Of a DNA stretch of 64,000 nt, positions 29,273 to 41,447 are shown one piece after another (the stretch's first letter is position 1; every line of letters begins with the position of its first letter). Origin of the DNA: Emiliania huxleyi CCMP1516 (taxonomy: Eukaryota > Haptophyta > Isochrysidales > Noelaerhabdaceae). The stretch is taken from positions 710,850 through 774,849 of the forward strand of contig NW_005200881.1 of NCBI RefSeq assembly GCF_000372725.1, in the 5' to 3' direction. The notes under the pieces were generated by a model. That model saw only the letters and a list, made by a program, of their open reading frames with translations, was not told where the DNA came from and searched no databases. The translations under genes and the position numbers were made by a program.

Positions 29273-32142
29273 TCAGTAATGCTTGCCGCCCCACGTCGGC
29301 TTCCACCAGCCGGCCTGCTTGCCGCCCCTCTCCGGCTTGTCGAGCGGGTGCGACGAGCCGCCGAGCATGAGGTCCTCGTAGTACATGCCGTGCGGGATGG
29401 GCTGCGCGGCGTCCTTGCCGACGTAGAGACCGTAGAGAGCGCTGTGCATCCAGTAGTGCTGCGAGACGCCTCTCGCCTGCAGGGCCCCTTGAGGCTGCAG
29501 CTTGTGGAAGGCGAGCAGCGTGAACGGCTCGCCCGCCACGACGTCCCACTCGGGGCAATGCGGCGCGCGGTAGCGGGAGTAGTGCGAGCGAGCGGCGTCT
29601 CCCTCGACCTAACGGCGGTGCAAGCGCGTCGCCTTGGCGCGAACGCCTTTCGCTCGGCGCTCTCCTCGCGCCGATCGAGCACCGCCTCCCAGCGGTCCGG
29701 GTCGAGGCTGCAGCGGAGGAGCGGCGGCGAGGCGCACGCGACGCACTCGCTCTGGGCGCGAGACAGCTGCGCGAGGTTGTGGCGGCGTGGAGTGAGCGCG
29801 GCGGACGAGGGCACGGGCGCAAGCGGGTCAGAGTGCTGTCAACGCTGGGGATGGAGTGGGGGAGGGGGCCCCTACCTGCGCGAGGATGAGGCGCTGCGCG
29901 CTGCGCACGTCGAGCCCCAAGGCGGTGAGGTTGGAAAACATGCCTCCAAAGAGCTGCCGCAGCCGCAGCGAGGCGGCACCCGCAGAGACGGCCCACAGGT
30001 CGTCCACATACGCGTGGTGCGTGTGCCTGGTGGCATGTGCGTGTGCCTGGTGGGTTGTGGGTGTGCCTGGCGGGACTCGTCTCTGACGTGTCGTGGACGT
30101 GTCGTGGACGTGTCGTGGATGTGTCGTGGGCGTGTCTGCGGTGCGTGCGCGCCAGTAGAGGTGGACGAGCGACACGTTCGCGGGCCAGCGCCCCTCCTGC
30201 CAGTAGAGATACTCGCTCGGGCGGGCGGCGTCGAAGTGGAGCAGGTAGTCGTCGTGCGGCTTGAAGGTGCCTAAGGAGATGACTTGCAATGAATTGGTGA
30301 GTACCGATTCCACCGCAGGTAGTCGTCGTGCGGCTTGGAGGAGCCCGTGCTGATCATCGTGAGCAGCTTGCCCACCCTCCGGCGCGGGGCGCGGGTCCAG
30401 CGGTACGCGTGCTCGGCGTAGAAGGTCAGCGGCGGCGAGCCTAGCGCATCAAGACAGAGGGCGCTGAGGGCTGGGAACCCGTGCCCTCTCGAGCGCTGGC
30501 TGGAAGACACACCGATGTGCGCTCCGCATCTAGGGCATCTAGGGGCGAGCCAGCGGGCCGCACGTCGGCGAGGTCGAAGAAGGTCTCCATCGGGTCCGTG
30601 ATGTGCATGCCGTACCCGGCGGGGAAGGCGCGCACCGTGCAGTTCATCCCGCCGCTCGAGGAGGCGCACTGCCGGTCGCCGTGCAGGTCGAACTCGACGG
30701 CGTAGCTATGGGGCATGTCTCGTACATGTCTAGGACGTGCCCTGGGATGTGTGCCGTGCAGGTCACTCGACGGCGTACAGTCCGAAACCGTCGCTGCTCC
30801 GGCGCAGCCACTGTCGCGCGAGCGACTGGGAGGAGGTGACGTGCATGTGGTGGATGTGCACGGGCGGCAGGCCGATCGGTGTCCCGTCCGCCGCGACGGG
30901 GCGGAAGCCTGAGCTACATTGACATCGATGAGCCTGCGTCGTGCTTCCACCGGCGCTAGGGCGGCTGCGCTGAAGGGCTCACGCTATAGGGTGCTGGATG
31001 AGGACGGGTACGATGCACTAGCGAGCGAGCGAGCGAGCGAGCGAGCGACGCCGCCGCCGCCGAGGCCGAGCGCGAGGGTGATCGAATTCAGCGAAGACAG
31101 CTCGAGTGTAGCCGAGTGTGTGTGTGTGTGTGGTATCGAGTGCACGGCCTCCGTGTTCCGCATCTAGGGTCGCAAGCCGTACGCGCTCACGGAGAGCGGC
31201 CCTGCTGTCGGCTCGGCGAGGGCGGCGCCGAAGCGGCCTGCATCCCTCCAGCCGGCAGAGTGCCAGCTGGCGCCGCGGCTGTGGAAGGGCCCGACCCGCT
31301 CAAAGGTCCAGACGCTCTCGCCGTCCTCGTCGCCCACCTCGCAGTGCTCGACCGACACCGGCGGGTGGCTCGCCTGCAGGAAGGTTTCGAGGAGGTTCAG
31401 AGAAGAGTGGCCGGGGGAGAGAAGAGTGGCCGGGGGAGAGAAGAGTGGCGGGGGGGCGGGGGGGAGTGCGATCGCGTGATGCGCGAAAGGATCGCCTCCT
31501 CCTCCGCACACGATCGGAACCGAGCACGAGTCCGCTTCTCTCTCTTTCTCGCCTCGTTCTCGCTGTGCTGTGTGCACTCAGTGCACATGCTACGTGCCCG
31601 CGCGCCTTCTCCTCCGCTGGCAGCTCGTGGAGGTAGTCGGTGATGCTGATCTCCGCTTCGGGAAAGGCGAGAGCGTACCCGTTGCGGTTCTCAAGCTTCG
31701 AGTCGCGCTGCGGCATGAACGGGCTGTACGAGCTCCATATCTTGACGCGGAGCGATTGCGCAAACTGCGACCACTGGGCGGACGGGCCAAGTATCGAGCT
31801 GCCGTTGCCTCTACTGCACCGTTGCCGCGCCTCACTCATAAGTGCGGTGATGTCAGCTCGCGCGCGCGCGAGGTCCTGAGCGCAAAAGGCGGCGGCCACC
31901 GGCGACTTGCTCGCGCAGTAAAGCTCATCCCGCGACACCGCCGGAGCTGAGGCCAACGCCGGAGCTGAGACGCCAGCCGTGCCGCCGCGCACCGCGAGTT
32001 GGTAGGCAGAGACGGCAGCCGCGCCTGCAACGAACCACACCACTCGCGCCGATCGCAGCCGTAACCAACGGCTGCGGCGGACGTCATGGACGTCAGCGAC
32101 AGCCTCGTAGCCCTTCACGGCGCACATGACAGCAGCAATCAC
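29273..32142 (-). CDS. Large unknown type II membrane protein with HxHHxH motif
   Basis: The N-terminus (from ATG 32142) has a cytosolic basic part, then a membrane anchor, ARVVWFVAGAAAVSAYQLAV. Recognisable exon pieces downstream: REDELYC-type region through SITDYLHELPAEE; ETFLQASHPPVSVEHCEVGD; GLPPVHIHHMHVTSSQ; FDLHGDRQC; FPAGYGMHITDPMETFFDLADV; KPHDDYLLHFDAARPSEYLYW; VSLVHLYWRART; and a C-terminal exon AGEPFTLLAFHKL...LMLGGSSHPLDKPERGGK ending at 29273. Introns contain a GGAGAGAAGAGTGGCCGG tandem repeat (31400-31450) and a tgtcgtggacg tandem repeat (30085-30140). HxHHxH plus the later HGD and GMHITD resemble a metal site, perhaps copper, but I do not recognise the family. Exact exon ends not set. 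Confidence 0.55.
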
Positions 32143-32224
32143 GGGACGGAGCGGAACGGAGCGTTGCTGGCGCGCTGAGAGAATTTCTGAAAAAGAATTT
32201 TATAATAAACTCCATCGCACAACA

Positions 32225-32510
32225 CCCGGCAGGCGGCGGCGTCACAGGACGAGGCAGAAGAGAACGACGCGACAGAGGAGGAAATGACAAGGGAGAGAAC
32301 GACGAGAGTGGGACGACCGCGAGGTGGCATGAAGATTGCAGCGAGAAAGAAGCGGCGAGAGACTGCGAAGAGAGATAGGAAGAGGCAGACTCCCTAGGGT
32401 GGGCGACGGCTAGCGCACCACACACCTCTCCTTAAAATCCCTGTGTGGTGGCGGCGTGCCGTCCTCCCATCCCTCCCTTGGGTTGTCTGTTTTCTTTCTT
32501 TCTTTTACAC
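32225..32510 (+). repeat. Dispersed repeat family R1, long copy 2
   Basis: Reverse-complement partner of 2737-3010. Ends in the T/C-rich tail ttttctttctttctttt. The start of the repeat coincides with the upstream region of the minus-strand gene ending at 32142. Confidence 0.7.
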
Positions 32511-32728
32511 TGGGCACGAGTGTTCGAAGAGAGAGTGGACCTGAGCAACAACATGACCTGTAGGCAAATGATCGGAGTGGGAGTCAGAAATGTGGTCCTT
32601 GCGCGAGGGGAGCTCGATAGACTCGAGGGGCCAGGATACGCCGCGAGGAGGACACCTAGCGGCGGGGCGCCCCCTCTACTCGGAGCTAGCACTACGTACG
32701 AGAATACTCTCCGAGGGTTGGACCCGGA

Positions 32729-32842
32729 GCGGCCGCACACTGCTCGGTACCCCCCCTGCACATCTAAAGCCATGGGGGGGGGGGGGGGTCGGCCATGGCT
32801 TTAAATGTGCAGGGGGGGGGTACCGAGCAGTGTGCGGCCGCT
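32729..32842. repeat. ~114-bp near-perfect palindrome
   Basis: Left arm gcggccgcacactgctcggt, then acccccctgcacat and taaagccatgg; the right arm is the reverse complement (ccatggctttaaatgtgcag ... accgagcagtgtgcggccgc). Arms are about 48 bp with a G-rich centre of about 15 bp. The flanks on each side carry a direct repeat, cgccccctctactcggagct, at about 32668-32688 and 32875-32896. Confidence 0.85.
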
Positions 32843-33782
32843 CCCGCGTACCAGGTTTCCCCTTAACTGCAGGACGCCCCCTCTACTCGGAGCTACATGC
32901 ACATGTACATGCATGTGGTGATACGAGAATACGCACCGCCCACGCAATACCTTACTCGAAGATAATACGAGACTTCAGACGCCTGCAGGAGGAAAAAAGA
33001 AAAGTTGATGGACTTCTCGTTCTCAAACAACTTTAAAATCCCTGTGTGGTGGCGGCGTGCCGTCCTCCCATCCCTCCCTTGGGTTGTCTGTTTTCTTTCT
33101 TTCTTTTACAACTCTAACACTCACATAAACGCACAACTCCGGACCCAAGACGCACAAGCACAGACAGTCGAGAAGGGGGAGAGACAGCAACGACAGTCAG
33201 AAGTCAGCGCTGGGTCCCAGGAAGGCGAATGCGATGACGGCCTCTAGTGTGAGCTCTAGCTAGTGAGCTCATACGCACGCCGGCAGATCGCGACTATATA
33301 CAGCTAGTTAAGAGCCGACCGACCCTCGCGTCCGGTGCTCACCGACGGCCGGGCGGGCCGCCCGCCCACGCGCCGCCTACGCGCAGCGCGTGCGCCGCAA
33401 ACTCGCCCGCCGACAGCGCTGGCCAGTCTCCATCGGCCGTCGCGAGAGGCCTGCCCGGCTGTCGCCGCGGGGCCCCCACGAACACCACGCGTCGGATGCG
33501 GTGCCGCGCGAACTCGCGCGCAAAGTGCACGCCCCACGCCCGCCGCAGCGCTCACACATCACGTTCGCTTGCCCCTTTCGCCCGCCGTACCCAATCGGCG
33601 CAGGTGTGATCTGGGAGGCTGCGGGAGCGGCGCAAAGAGGCAGCGTCGCGCATGCTTTCCGCAATGATCTTTTTATTTTGCGACGGCCTGGACGCTAGCT
33701 GCCGACGCCGGGCTGGCTTGGCTTCGAGTGGCTGCTTCTACACGGCTTCTACACGAGCACTGACGCCACTCGCCTGAGACAC

Positions 33783-34776
33783 ATGTACCTATCGGTCCTC
33801 TTCGGCACGGGTCTAGCGTGCGCGACGGCGCAGGCGTTCTTCACCCTCCTATTTGCGCGGCTGCTGCCGGACGGCATCTGGCGGCGCGAGCCCGGCTTCT
33901 TGGCCCACCAGGCTGTCGGCCTCCCGCTGATGCTCATAGTCGCAGGGGTCGGGACGGTAGCCTGGTTCTTTCCAGACGAGGCGTCGCAAAAACTCGCCGC
34001 CACGCCGGAGGGCCGCGTTCACGGCGACTTTCCAACCTCAGATTGGCTAGTGTCGCTGCTCCTGGGCGAGCTGCTGCTGTGGGACATTCCGATGTCGGCC
34101 TTCCCCTCGCTGCGGTCGGCTGCGTCCGTGGGGCACCACGTGATGATGGCTCTCGCGTGCGTGATCGCTCTCCAGCCCTACCTGCTCTACTACGTCCCCT
34201 TTCAAGGCGGCGGCGGCGCGCTGCGACAAGTCGCTGTTCACAGAGCCGTGCGTGAACAGGTGCCCTTCTTCGGCGGCGTGATCGAGCTGTCGTCCATCCC
34301 GCTGCAGGTGGTGGATGTGCTGCACCCGAAGCACTTCGTCGAGTGGACGGATAGGCCTCGGGTCGCGCAGCTCAACGCCGCCTGCCGCGTCGCCTTCGCG
34401 GCGCTCTTTCTGCTGACGAGGACGGCCCTCTTCCCGTTCGTCGTCTTTGGACAGGCGGCGACGCGACACGCCACACACCCTCCCCCTCTCTCCCTCCCAC
34501 CCGAGGCGCGACCACCCCCAGGTCCTGCCCGACCTCTACCACGTCGCCTCTCGAGACCCGGACGAGCGAGTCGGCGCGGCGGTCGGCAGCGCCCTCGCCG
34601 TCGGCTTCCTGCTGCTGCAGCTCTACTGGTCGCGCCTTATCCTCAGGCAGATCCTCAAGAGAGGCGGAGAGGGCGGCAGCAAGGCCTCGATCCGGAGTCG
34701 AGAGGAGGCGTCGAGTCCAGCGACAGCGTACTCCCAGCTGGACGACGTCAGAGGTCATAGAGCAGTTGAGGCGTGA
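33783..34776 (+). CDS. TLC-domain multi-span membrane protein
   Basis: Three exons: 33783-34193, 34260-34454, 34522-34776. Intron 1 is 34194-34259 (GT-AG, introner-like); intron 2 is 34455-34521 (GC-AG). About six membrane spans: LSVLFGTGLACATAQAFFTLL, VGLPLMLIVAGVGTVAW, the conserved TLC region LLLGELLLWDIP..SVGHHVMMALACVIALQPYLLYYV, then later spans including VGSALAVGFLLLQLYW. HH in the middle span fits the TRAM/LAG1/CLN8 lipid-handling fold. Members make ceramide, sense lipids or assist translocation. This one lacks the full LAG1 motif, so ceramide synthase is not claimed. The tail is cytosolic, Ser/Arg-rich. Confidence 0.75.
34194..34259 (+). mobile_element. Introner-like element (TLC gene intron 1)
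   Basis: A 66-bp GT-AG intron with the clearest family hairpin, gctgttcac...gtgaacag, eight paired bases. Donor-side gtccccttt..ggcggcggcg is echoed after the acceptor by gtgcccttcttcggcggcg. Excision gives LLYYVPFFGGVIEL. Confidence 0.85.
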
Positions 34777-34890
34777 CGTGATGGAGAGCCGGGTGTCCCT
34801 TGAAAAAATGTGGTGTGTGCAAAAACGCGTCGTGATAAATGTGTTCGTTAAGTGCTCCATTCGACAAGACCGATAATAACAACGACAACG

Positions 34891-35939
<1,049 letters not shown>

Positions 35940-36099
35940 GCGAGCCGGGCTTGCACTGGCGATCGAGTCGAAACCACAAAGAAAAGATCGGCGGTCAAAC
36001 GGAGCGAGCGAGAAATAAAGAAAAATGGGCGGCTAGCACACCGCTGCGCCACCCTCAGTGAGTCTACCTCGTCTGAGCAGACCCCTGCTCATCTTGACG

Positions 36100-38202
36100 A
36101 TGCTGGCTATGCTGCATCTCCACTCAGTCGCGTCGCCGCCGCCCCCGCCGCAGCCGGTCCTCTGTCCTTCGAAGGGAGGCACGATCAGCGGCCTTGGCTC
36201 CGACGAAAAGCACATCGTCCGCCTTCCAGCCGACGCACCGACCAATCAGGAGAAATGGATGTTGACAAACGACTCGAAAATCAAGGGCTCGTTCACCGGT
36301 GAGTACTTGCAGGTCTTGCCCGATGACCGCGATGAGTACAACGATATCTACGGACAGGGCAGCTTCACGATGACGGGCCTCGATTTTGCCTTCACCGTCG
36401 AGAAGACGGGCATGCACACACTCTTCCTGCGTTGGGCGGGCGGTGACATGGGCGGCGGAAGCGACTCGCTGTATGCCGTGGTGCGCCGCGACGACACGGA
36501 CGCTATCGTTCCCGGACCCGACATGTTCAAGCCGAAGCGGATCGGCATTGCGGACAACCCGGGCCAGTACCTGGGTGAGCGCCATATCTCACAGCACTCT
36601 GCTTGCATCGCCCTTCCCGACTACACGCTGTCCCCTCGCAGGTTGCTGCTACCACCACGCGACACACGAGTGCCCCTGCTACACGCCCGACATGAGGCCG
36701 GAGAGCTGCGAGGAAGAAGGCGGCTACTGGGTGAGCACACGCGCACAAGGCACATGCTCCCCCGCCCCCGCCTGCGAAAATGGCCTGCCCTTGCCTCCTC
36801 GCAGGCGGAAGCCGCGGGGGCCAAGAGATGGGGCGCGACCTGCATCGCTCCGAAAGGTGAGATGGAGGCGGTCCGGAAGCCTCTCTGGTACCTCTTCGCC
36901 GGGCAGGTGCGGGCTGCCCCCCCCTGCCTCCCCTCGCCAACTCGCCCCCCTCCTCCCCTGCCTCCCCTGCCTCCCCTGCCTCTCCCCTGCCTCCCCTCGC
37001 CAACTCGCCCCCCTCCTCCCCTGCCTCTCCCCTGCCTCCCCTCGCCAACTCGCCCCCCTCCTCCCCTGCCTCCCTCCCCTCCTCCGCGTCCTCGACCCGT
37101 CCCCGACCCGTCCCTCGCCAGGACCCCGACCACGAGTCAGGCGCCGGGGCGCAATCGACGCTGATGGACTTCGACTCGCCGCCCTGGGACTCGACCTGCG
37201 AGGCAGCCTCCACCGCGACCAAGGACTCGGGGATGGACTTCGCGCAGTGGCAGCTGAAGGCCGGCGACATCTACCACCTCGTGCTCTACCCGCGCGAGGA
37301 CGGGACCGCCGTCGACGCCTTCCAGCTCGTCCCTCCCGGAGGCACGCCGCCCGCGCGCGACACCAGGCTCAAGCCGGGCGACACCACCCTCGACTGCCCG
37401 GGCGGGCCGCGCTTCACCAGCCCTGTCGACAGCCCCGGCGCCGACGTCAAGCACCACGAGCACGACAAGGCCGGCTGGGGCCACCGCGGGGACGGCGACG
37501 CCAATCTCAAGTGCGGCGCCTGCCTCGAGCCGCTCACCGATTTGAGCAAGTGTCCGACGCCCGAGCAGCTCTTTGCGATGCCAACCTGCGACAACGTGAC
37601 CGAGGGCGAGAGGCGCGGGAGGCGGACGCGTCAACTGGTGCAGCAGCCGAGTTGTTTTGTAGGTGACCGAGGGCGAGATGTGCGAGGCGGACGGCGAGTG
37701 CGGCACCGACGTGCACCTCAACAACTGCGACGACACACTCCCCGGAGGAGGAGGAGGAGGAGGAGGAGGAGGAGGAGGAGGAGGAGGAGGAGGCAGGCCT
37801 TCGAGGAGGCACCGCAACAATAATGATGTGTACGTGCGTGCGGCGTGCCCCGTGGACAAGTCGGGCGGCGGTGTCAACGTCGCCGCGCTCGTCGTCTCCC
37901 TCCTCCTCGTCGCCGCCCTGCTCGCCGGCTACGTCCACCTCTCCCGCAAGACCCACGGGGGCGCGGTCGTCCTCCCGTGGAACTGGCACAAGGTGACGCG
38001 CACCGGGGCCGCCCACTCCGCCGACCCAATCGTCCGCTCGTGCGTTTCGACCGTCTACGCAGCTCCGTACGCCGCCCCCAGCTGCCCGCTCTCCACGGCG
38101 GCGGTGCCTTCCGCGGCCTCGGCCACGGCCCTCCCCGCGGCGGGGGCTGGTGGCGCCACCACGTACGGCCTCGCCAGGGACGTTCGCGTCGCGCCGGCCT
38201 GA
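36100..38202 (+). CDS. Type I membrane glycoprotein-like protein, unknown family
   Basis: N-terminal signal-like MLAMLHLHSVASP, then a large extracellular-type region: DAPTNQEKWMLTNDSKIKGSF, GMHTLFLRWAGGDMGGGSDSLYAVVRRDD, GQYLG, a Cys-rich CCYHHATHECPCYTPDM, WQLKAGDIYHLVLYPREDGTAVDAF, and two further Cys-rich parts (KCGACLEPLTDLSKC; CEADGECGTDVHLNNC). A poly-Gly tract follows (GGA repeats 37745-37793), then a membrane span (VNVAALVVSLLLVAALLAGYVHL) and a cytosolic tail. Introns: about 36574-36642, 36731-36804, about 36906-37121 (filled with tandem cctcccctcgccaactcgcc) and 37596-37662 (GT-AG, exact 15-bp flanking repeat). The middle resembles a carbohydrate-binding or galactose-oxidase-central-like sandwich, but this is a guess. 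Confidence 0.6.
36906..37121 (+). repeat. Intronic pyrimidine-rich tandem repeat
   Basis: Three to four copies of a ~45-bp unit made of ctgcctcccctcgccaactc and gcccccctcctcccctgcct. It is placed between exons encoding WYLFAGQ and DPDHESGAGAQ and ends at a ...cgccag acceptor. Confidence 0.8.
37596..37662 (+). other. Intron flanked by exact 15-bp direct repeat, no introner hairpin
   Basis: gtgaccgagggcgag starts the intron at 37596 and starts the next exon at 37663. The filler between (aggcgcgggaggcgg...ttttgtag) lacks the CTSTTCAC/GTGAACAG hairpin, so it shares the flanking architecture but not the element. Excision gives CDNVTEGEMCEADGE. Confidence 0.85.
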
Positions 38203-38819
38203 AGACTGGCGCGGTGAAGGTCAAGTGCGAGTGCGCGAGCCAGCTAGCGCGACGGGGCCAAGAGGCGGCAGAGTCTCTCTCCTGTGGGGGCGGGACCTAG
38301 GATGCGAGCGCGGGGCGGTCGGGAGAGGCGCGCTCGCTAGTGCGAGTGGAGGAGCTCTGTGAAGCGCCAGCAGGGGGACCTGCCACTTGACCTGACCGTG
38401 CGTGCGTCGACGGCTCATGCGTAGCGACGGCGGCATGAGCGTTGAGACACCTAAAGCCGTATGTACGTCTCCACGCGGTCCCTGAGTGCTGAGACATGCG
38501 CCAACGGTGTGGGCAGTGGGCCCATGTCCATGTGATTGGATGGTTGCTGGTTGGGGAACACTTGTGGGTAGTTGGAAAGGGATTTGGACGTACACGTAGA
38601 GTAGAGTCAAGAGTGGATAGCCAACGGACTACGCGATCTCATACACGGCTCTCTCTCACTAGAGAGCACAAGAACGCATGGGACATGCGACACCTAAACG
38701 GCGTAAAGGATATGGGGCCCGTTAGGCATATACGGCTACGCTCACGGGCATTCGGACATCGGACACGGCGAACACACACATATGTGCTACTCTTTCGACT
38801 CACCGACTCTATCTAGAAT
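38203..38819. other. Convergent intergenic region
   Basis: Nothing gene-like. Moderate GC content; several short tandem motifs only. Confidence 0.5.
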
Positions 38820-40076
38820 CTACTCAGTCTTTGGCCGTCTGCGCACTTCCCACACCAGCCCGCACCGCTCGAGCAGCAAAATCGCGCCGAAGACCCAGTC
38901 CTCCTGCGCGCCGTGCGGCGAGTTGCAGGCGAGCGTCGGGTGCAGGTGGTGGCGGGCGTGGTGTGCCTCGCCGCTGGACAGCAGCCCGAACCAGCGCGCC
39001 GGGATGTCCCACGCCGCCCCGCCCCGCCCCGCGTGGTCCGCGCGGTGCTCGTCGTGCGCATAGGCGTTGAAGAGCAGGTTCATCTGCACCGCGAAGGCGC
39101 CTCCCGCCGAGGCGGCGTCCCTCGCCATGTCGCCGAAGCGGTGGACCACGAAGTCGGTCGGGTCGACGAACCACCACGCGGCCAGCGCGCGCGCCGGGCG
39201 GAGGAGGGTCGCGTCCACGACATCCTGCGCCTCTCCGGCCGCGAGCAGCTCGAGCGCAAAGAGTTCCGGCGCGTCCGCCTGCCAGTCCCTCATGTGTTCG
39301 ACTCTGGTCCGGAAGTTGTGCCGGTCGAACAGCCAACCGAGGTAGGCGTATGCGACGCCGCACTGCACCGGGCTGTGCGGGTCCTCTTTACCGTCGCTGT
39401 GCCTGTGGTGGTGGCGGTGCAAACTGCTCCACCACATGCAGCGGGTCCCCGTGTTGCAAAAGGCGGCGAGCAGCCACGTGAACGCGCGCGACGTCTTGAA
39501 GCAGCGGTGCGCGAAGAAGCGGTGCGCAAGAGTGTTTGCAAGGTGCGTCAGCAGCATGTAAGCCGCAAAGATTAGCAGCAGCACGAGCGCGTCGATGCAG
39601 ACCAGCGCGCCGCGCCACCGGCTAAATATGAGCAGCGCGTGCCCCGCATCAGCGACCTGCATCGCCGGGAGCCACATAGACCCGTGGATCATGCGGCCGA
39701 GGCCCAGCGGGCCGAGGTTCGCGTAGGACGGCAGCGCGCTCGCACTCGCGCAGAGGTCGACGTACAGCCGCTTCCACGACACGGCGTGAGCGCGCGCGCA
39801 ATTCGCAAGCGGCGCCGTCCAGTCGCTGGCGATGCCGCGCAGTTCCTCTCTCGCAACGGCGACTAGGGTCGCAGGCGCAGCCGCGCGCCGGTGGTACCAG
39901 CGTATGACGATGACGCTGACGAGCGAGGCGGCGACGTGGTGCGGCGCATAGAGGAGAGCTCGGCCGCACTTGTAGTACCAGCAAGCGGTAAAGACGAGCG
40001 AGGCGGCCGATTTGGCGGCCGCGAGCGCAGTCGCGCGCGAGCAGGAGCTTTCGGCGGCGACGCGAACAGTGTCCAT
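38820..40076 (-). CDS. Membrane fatty-acid desaturase, acyl-CoA delta-9-type family
   Basis: Intronless, 418 residues from ATG 40076. The three histidine boxes of the family are intact: HRFFAHRCF, then SLHRHHHRHSDGKEDPHSP, and GEAHHARHHLHP. Hydrophobic pairs flank them (ALVLLLIFAAYMLLTHLANTL; FTWLLAAFCNTGTRCMWW). The WWSSLHRHHHRHSD form and spacing match delta-9/FAD5-type enzymes that insert a double bond using a di-iron centre in an ER or plastid membrane. The long N-terminal part (about 190 residues before box 1) contains extra hydrophobic stretches and no cytochrome b5 domain. Substrate chain and position cannot be told. Confidence 0.85.
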   Translation of the reverse strand: MDTVRVAAESSCSRATALAAAKSAASLVFTACWYYKCGRALLYAPHHVAASLVSVIVIRWYHRRAAAPATLVAVAREELRGIASDWTAPLANCARAHAVSWKRLYVDLCASASALPSYANLGPLGLGRMIHGSMWLPAMQVADAGHALLIFSRWRGALVCIDALVLLLIFAAYMLLTHLANTLAHRFFAHRCFKTSRAFTWLLAAFCNTGTRCMWWSSLHRHHHRHSDGKEDPHSPVQCGVAYAYLGWLFDRHNFRTRVEHMRDWQADAPELFALELLAAGEAQDVVDATLLRPARALAAWWFVDPTDFVVHRFGDMARDAASAGGAFAVQMNLLFNAYAHDEHRADHAGRGGAAWDIPARWFGLLSSGEAHHARHHLHPTLACNSPHGAQEDWVFGAILLLERCGLVWEVRRRPKTE

Positions 40077-40179
40077 GTTTTGTGCTGCGCTCAATTTCAC
40101 GGATCTGGCGAGGCACTTCGAGCCGAGCGCAGCCCCAGGAGGCGCTGGAGCGGAGGGACTCAGTCAATTTTCTTTTTTC

Positions 40180-41025
40180 TTTTTGACCGCGCTTAGGGTA
40201 AACGGCTCTGCCCGCAAGGCGCCCGCGTCGCAGACGCGGTCGTCTGGCCGAAGGCTCATCCAGCCATATCTCGTGGTGTGTGCACTGCGCAGTGTGGTTT
40301 CTTTATCTACATCGATGTAGGTCACGAGGCCCCGCCGTGCAGGGCGCTACGGGCTCCGGCCGGACGTGGCAGCGGCGGAGCGTCGCGACTCCGCCCTTTT
40401 TTCGCCCAACACGCTATCCACCGTCACCGACCCTGCCGCCAGCGCCGCGGCTTCCCGCCGCGCGCGCTCAGGCTAGGGGCGCTCGCTCACCGCATCTCGG
40501 TTTGCGCATTGAGCTCTGAGGCCCCCATCACGCCGGGGATCCACGGCCGGCGAGGCGTCCCGCCGGAGGCCAGGATTGAGGCACCTGCGCCGTCGACTCG
40601 GCGAGACCCTCGCCATCACCAGCCTCTACCTGGGAATACCGCATCCGCATTCCCGCTCATCGCTTTGCGCATTCCGCAGATCCCTCAGGGGGCATGGACG
40701 CGTTCCTCCCTGGGGGTCAACTCGAGCGGCCCCTATCTTGGCTCGGCCGAGCACGCCTGCCAGCGTGCTACAATCCCAGAGTCGGCCGCCGGGGCGGGCG
40801 TTTGCCCGCCCAGGACGCCCCGGCCGAACGGCGGTACCATTGACAAATCTGCAATATACCCCCACACGAACAAATAGCAAAATCCGAATATCGATCTGGG
40901 CCGTGCAAGCCTTCAGCTGGTGCCAAGACATTCGTTCGTAAAATTGAAGCCAAGAACGTCCGCTAAATCCGTGCTAGGGAAAGCTGATCGAGCCCGCGGC
41001 CGCCTCCCGCGCAGCACCGCCGCTG
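40180..41025. repeat. Dispersed repeat R3, copy interrupted by a ~595-bp insertion
   Basis: Outer parts 40180-40240 and 40836-41025 match the uninterrupted copy at 21769-22060. The inserted segment 40241-40835 follows 'gacgcggt' and ends 'acggcggt', a 5-bp gcggt duplication at the junctions. No inverted termini were evident to me and no long reading frame of interest lies inside. Confidence 0.75.
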
Positions 41026-41447
41026 GGGACGACGAAGGCCCCCGCACGGGGGGTCCCGGGGGGCACCATGATCGTCCGCCAAGGGTCCGGGGTCGCCCAG
41101 GCAAGTGGCCCAAATCCGATGAGTTTTCCAGGTGTGAACAGCAGCTGAGAGGTGTGAATTCATCCCGGGCGGGGTGCGGGGCGGCCGCCCCGCAGAGAAA
41201 ATTTTGCGTGCTGGGGCACTGAGATCGCAGTTTTCGTTAGTCCACGGCGGATGCCAGCGGCAGCTGTTTCGAAGATTCGCGGTGCCGCATTTGAGCATGA
41301 ATCAGCGACCTTTCTGCTGGCATCACGCATAAGAGAAGCCGAGAGGCACGAGGTCCTCCAATTTGCCGGATCAGCAGCGCGGTCTGGAGCGTGGTTGTGC
41401 GCCGGCACACTTGCCGACGGGCGCCGGGGTCTCTTCGGGTAGGGGGA
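41026..41447. other. Intergenic region
   Basis: GC-rich start, then mixed sequence. No gene seen. Confidence 0.4.

Larger units (their letters stand above)
32143..33782. other. Repeat-rich intergenic region
   Basis: Contains a long R1 copy, the palindrome at 32729-32842, a second R1 copy and unassigned GC-rich sequence at 33300-33700 open in several frames (one minus frame reads HFAREFARHRIRRVVFVGAPRRQ) that I could not assign to a gene. Confidence 0.5.

Noticed and set aside
33304-33700. Possible gene reading HFAREFARHRIRRVVFVGAPRRQ on the minus strand
   Set aside because: Several overlapping frames are open in this GC-rich block, there is no start or continuation, and no family was recognised.
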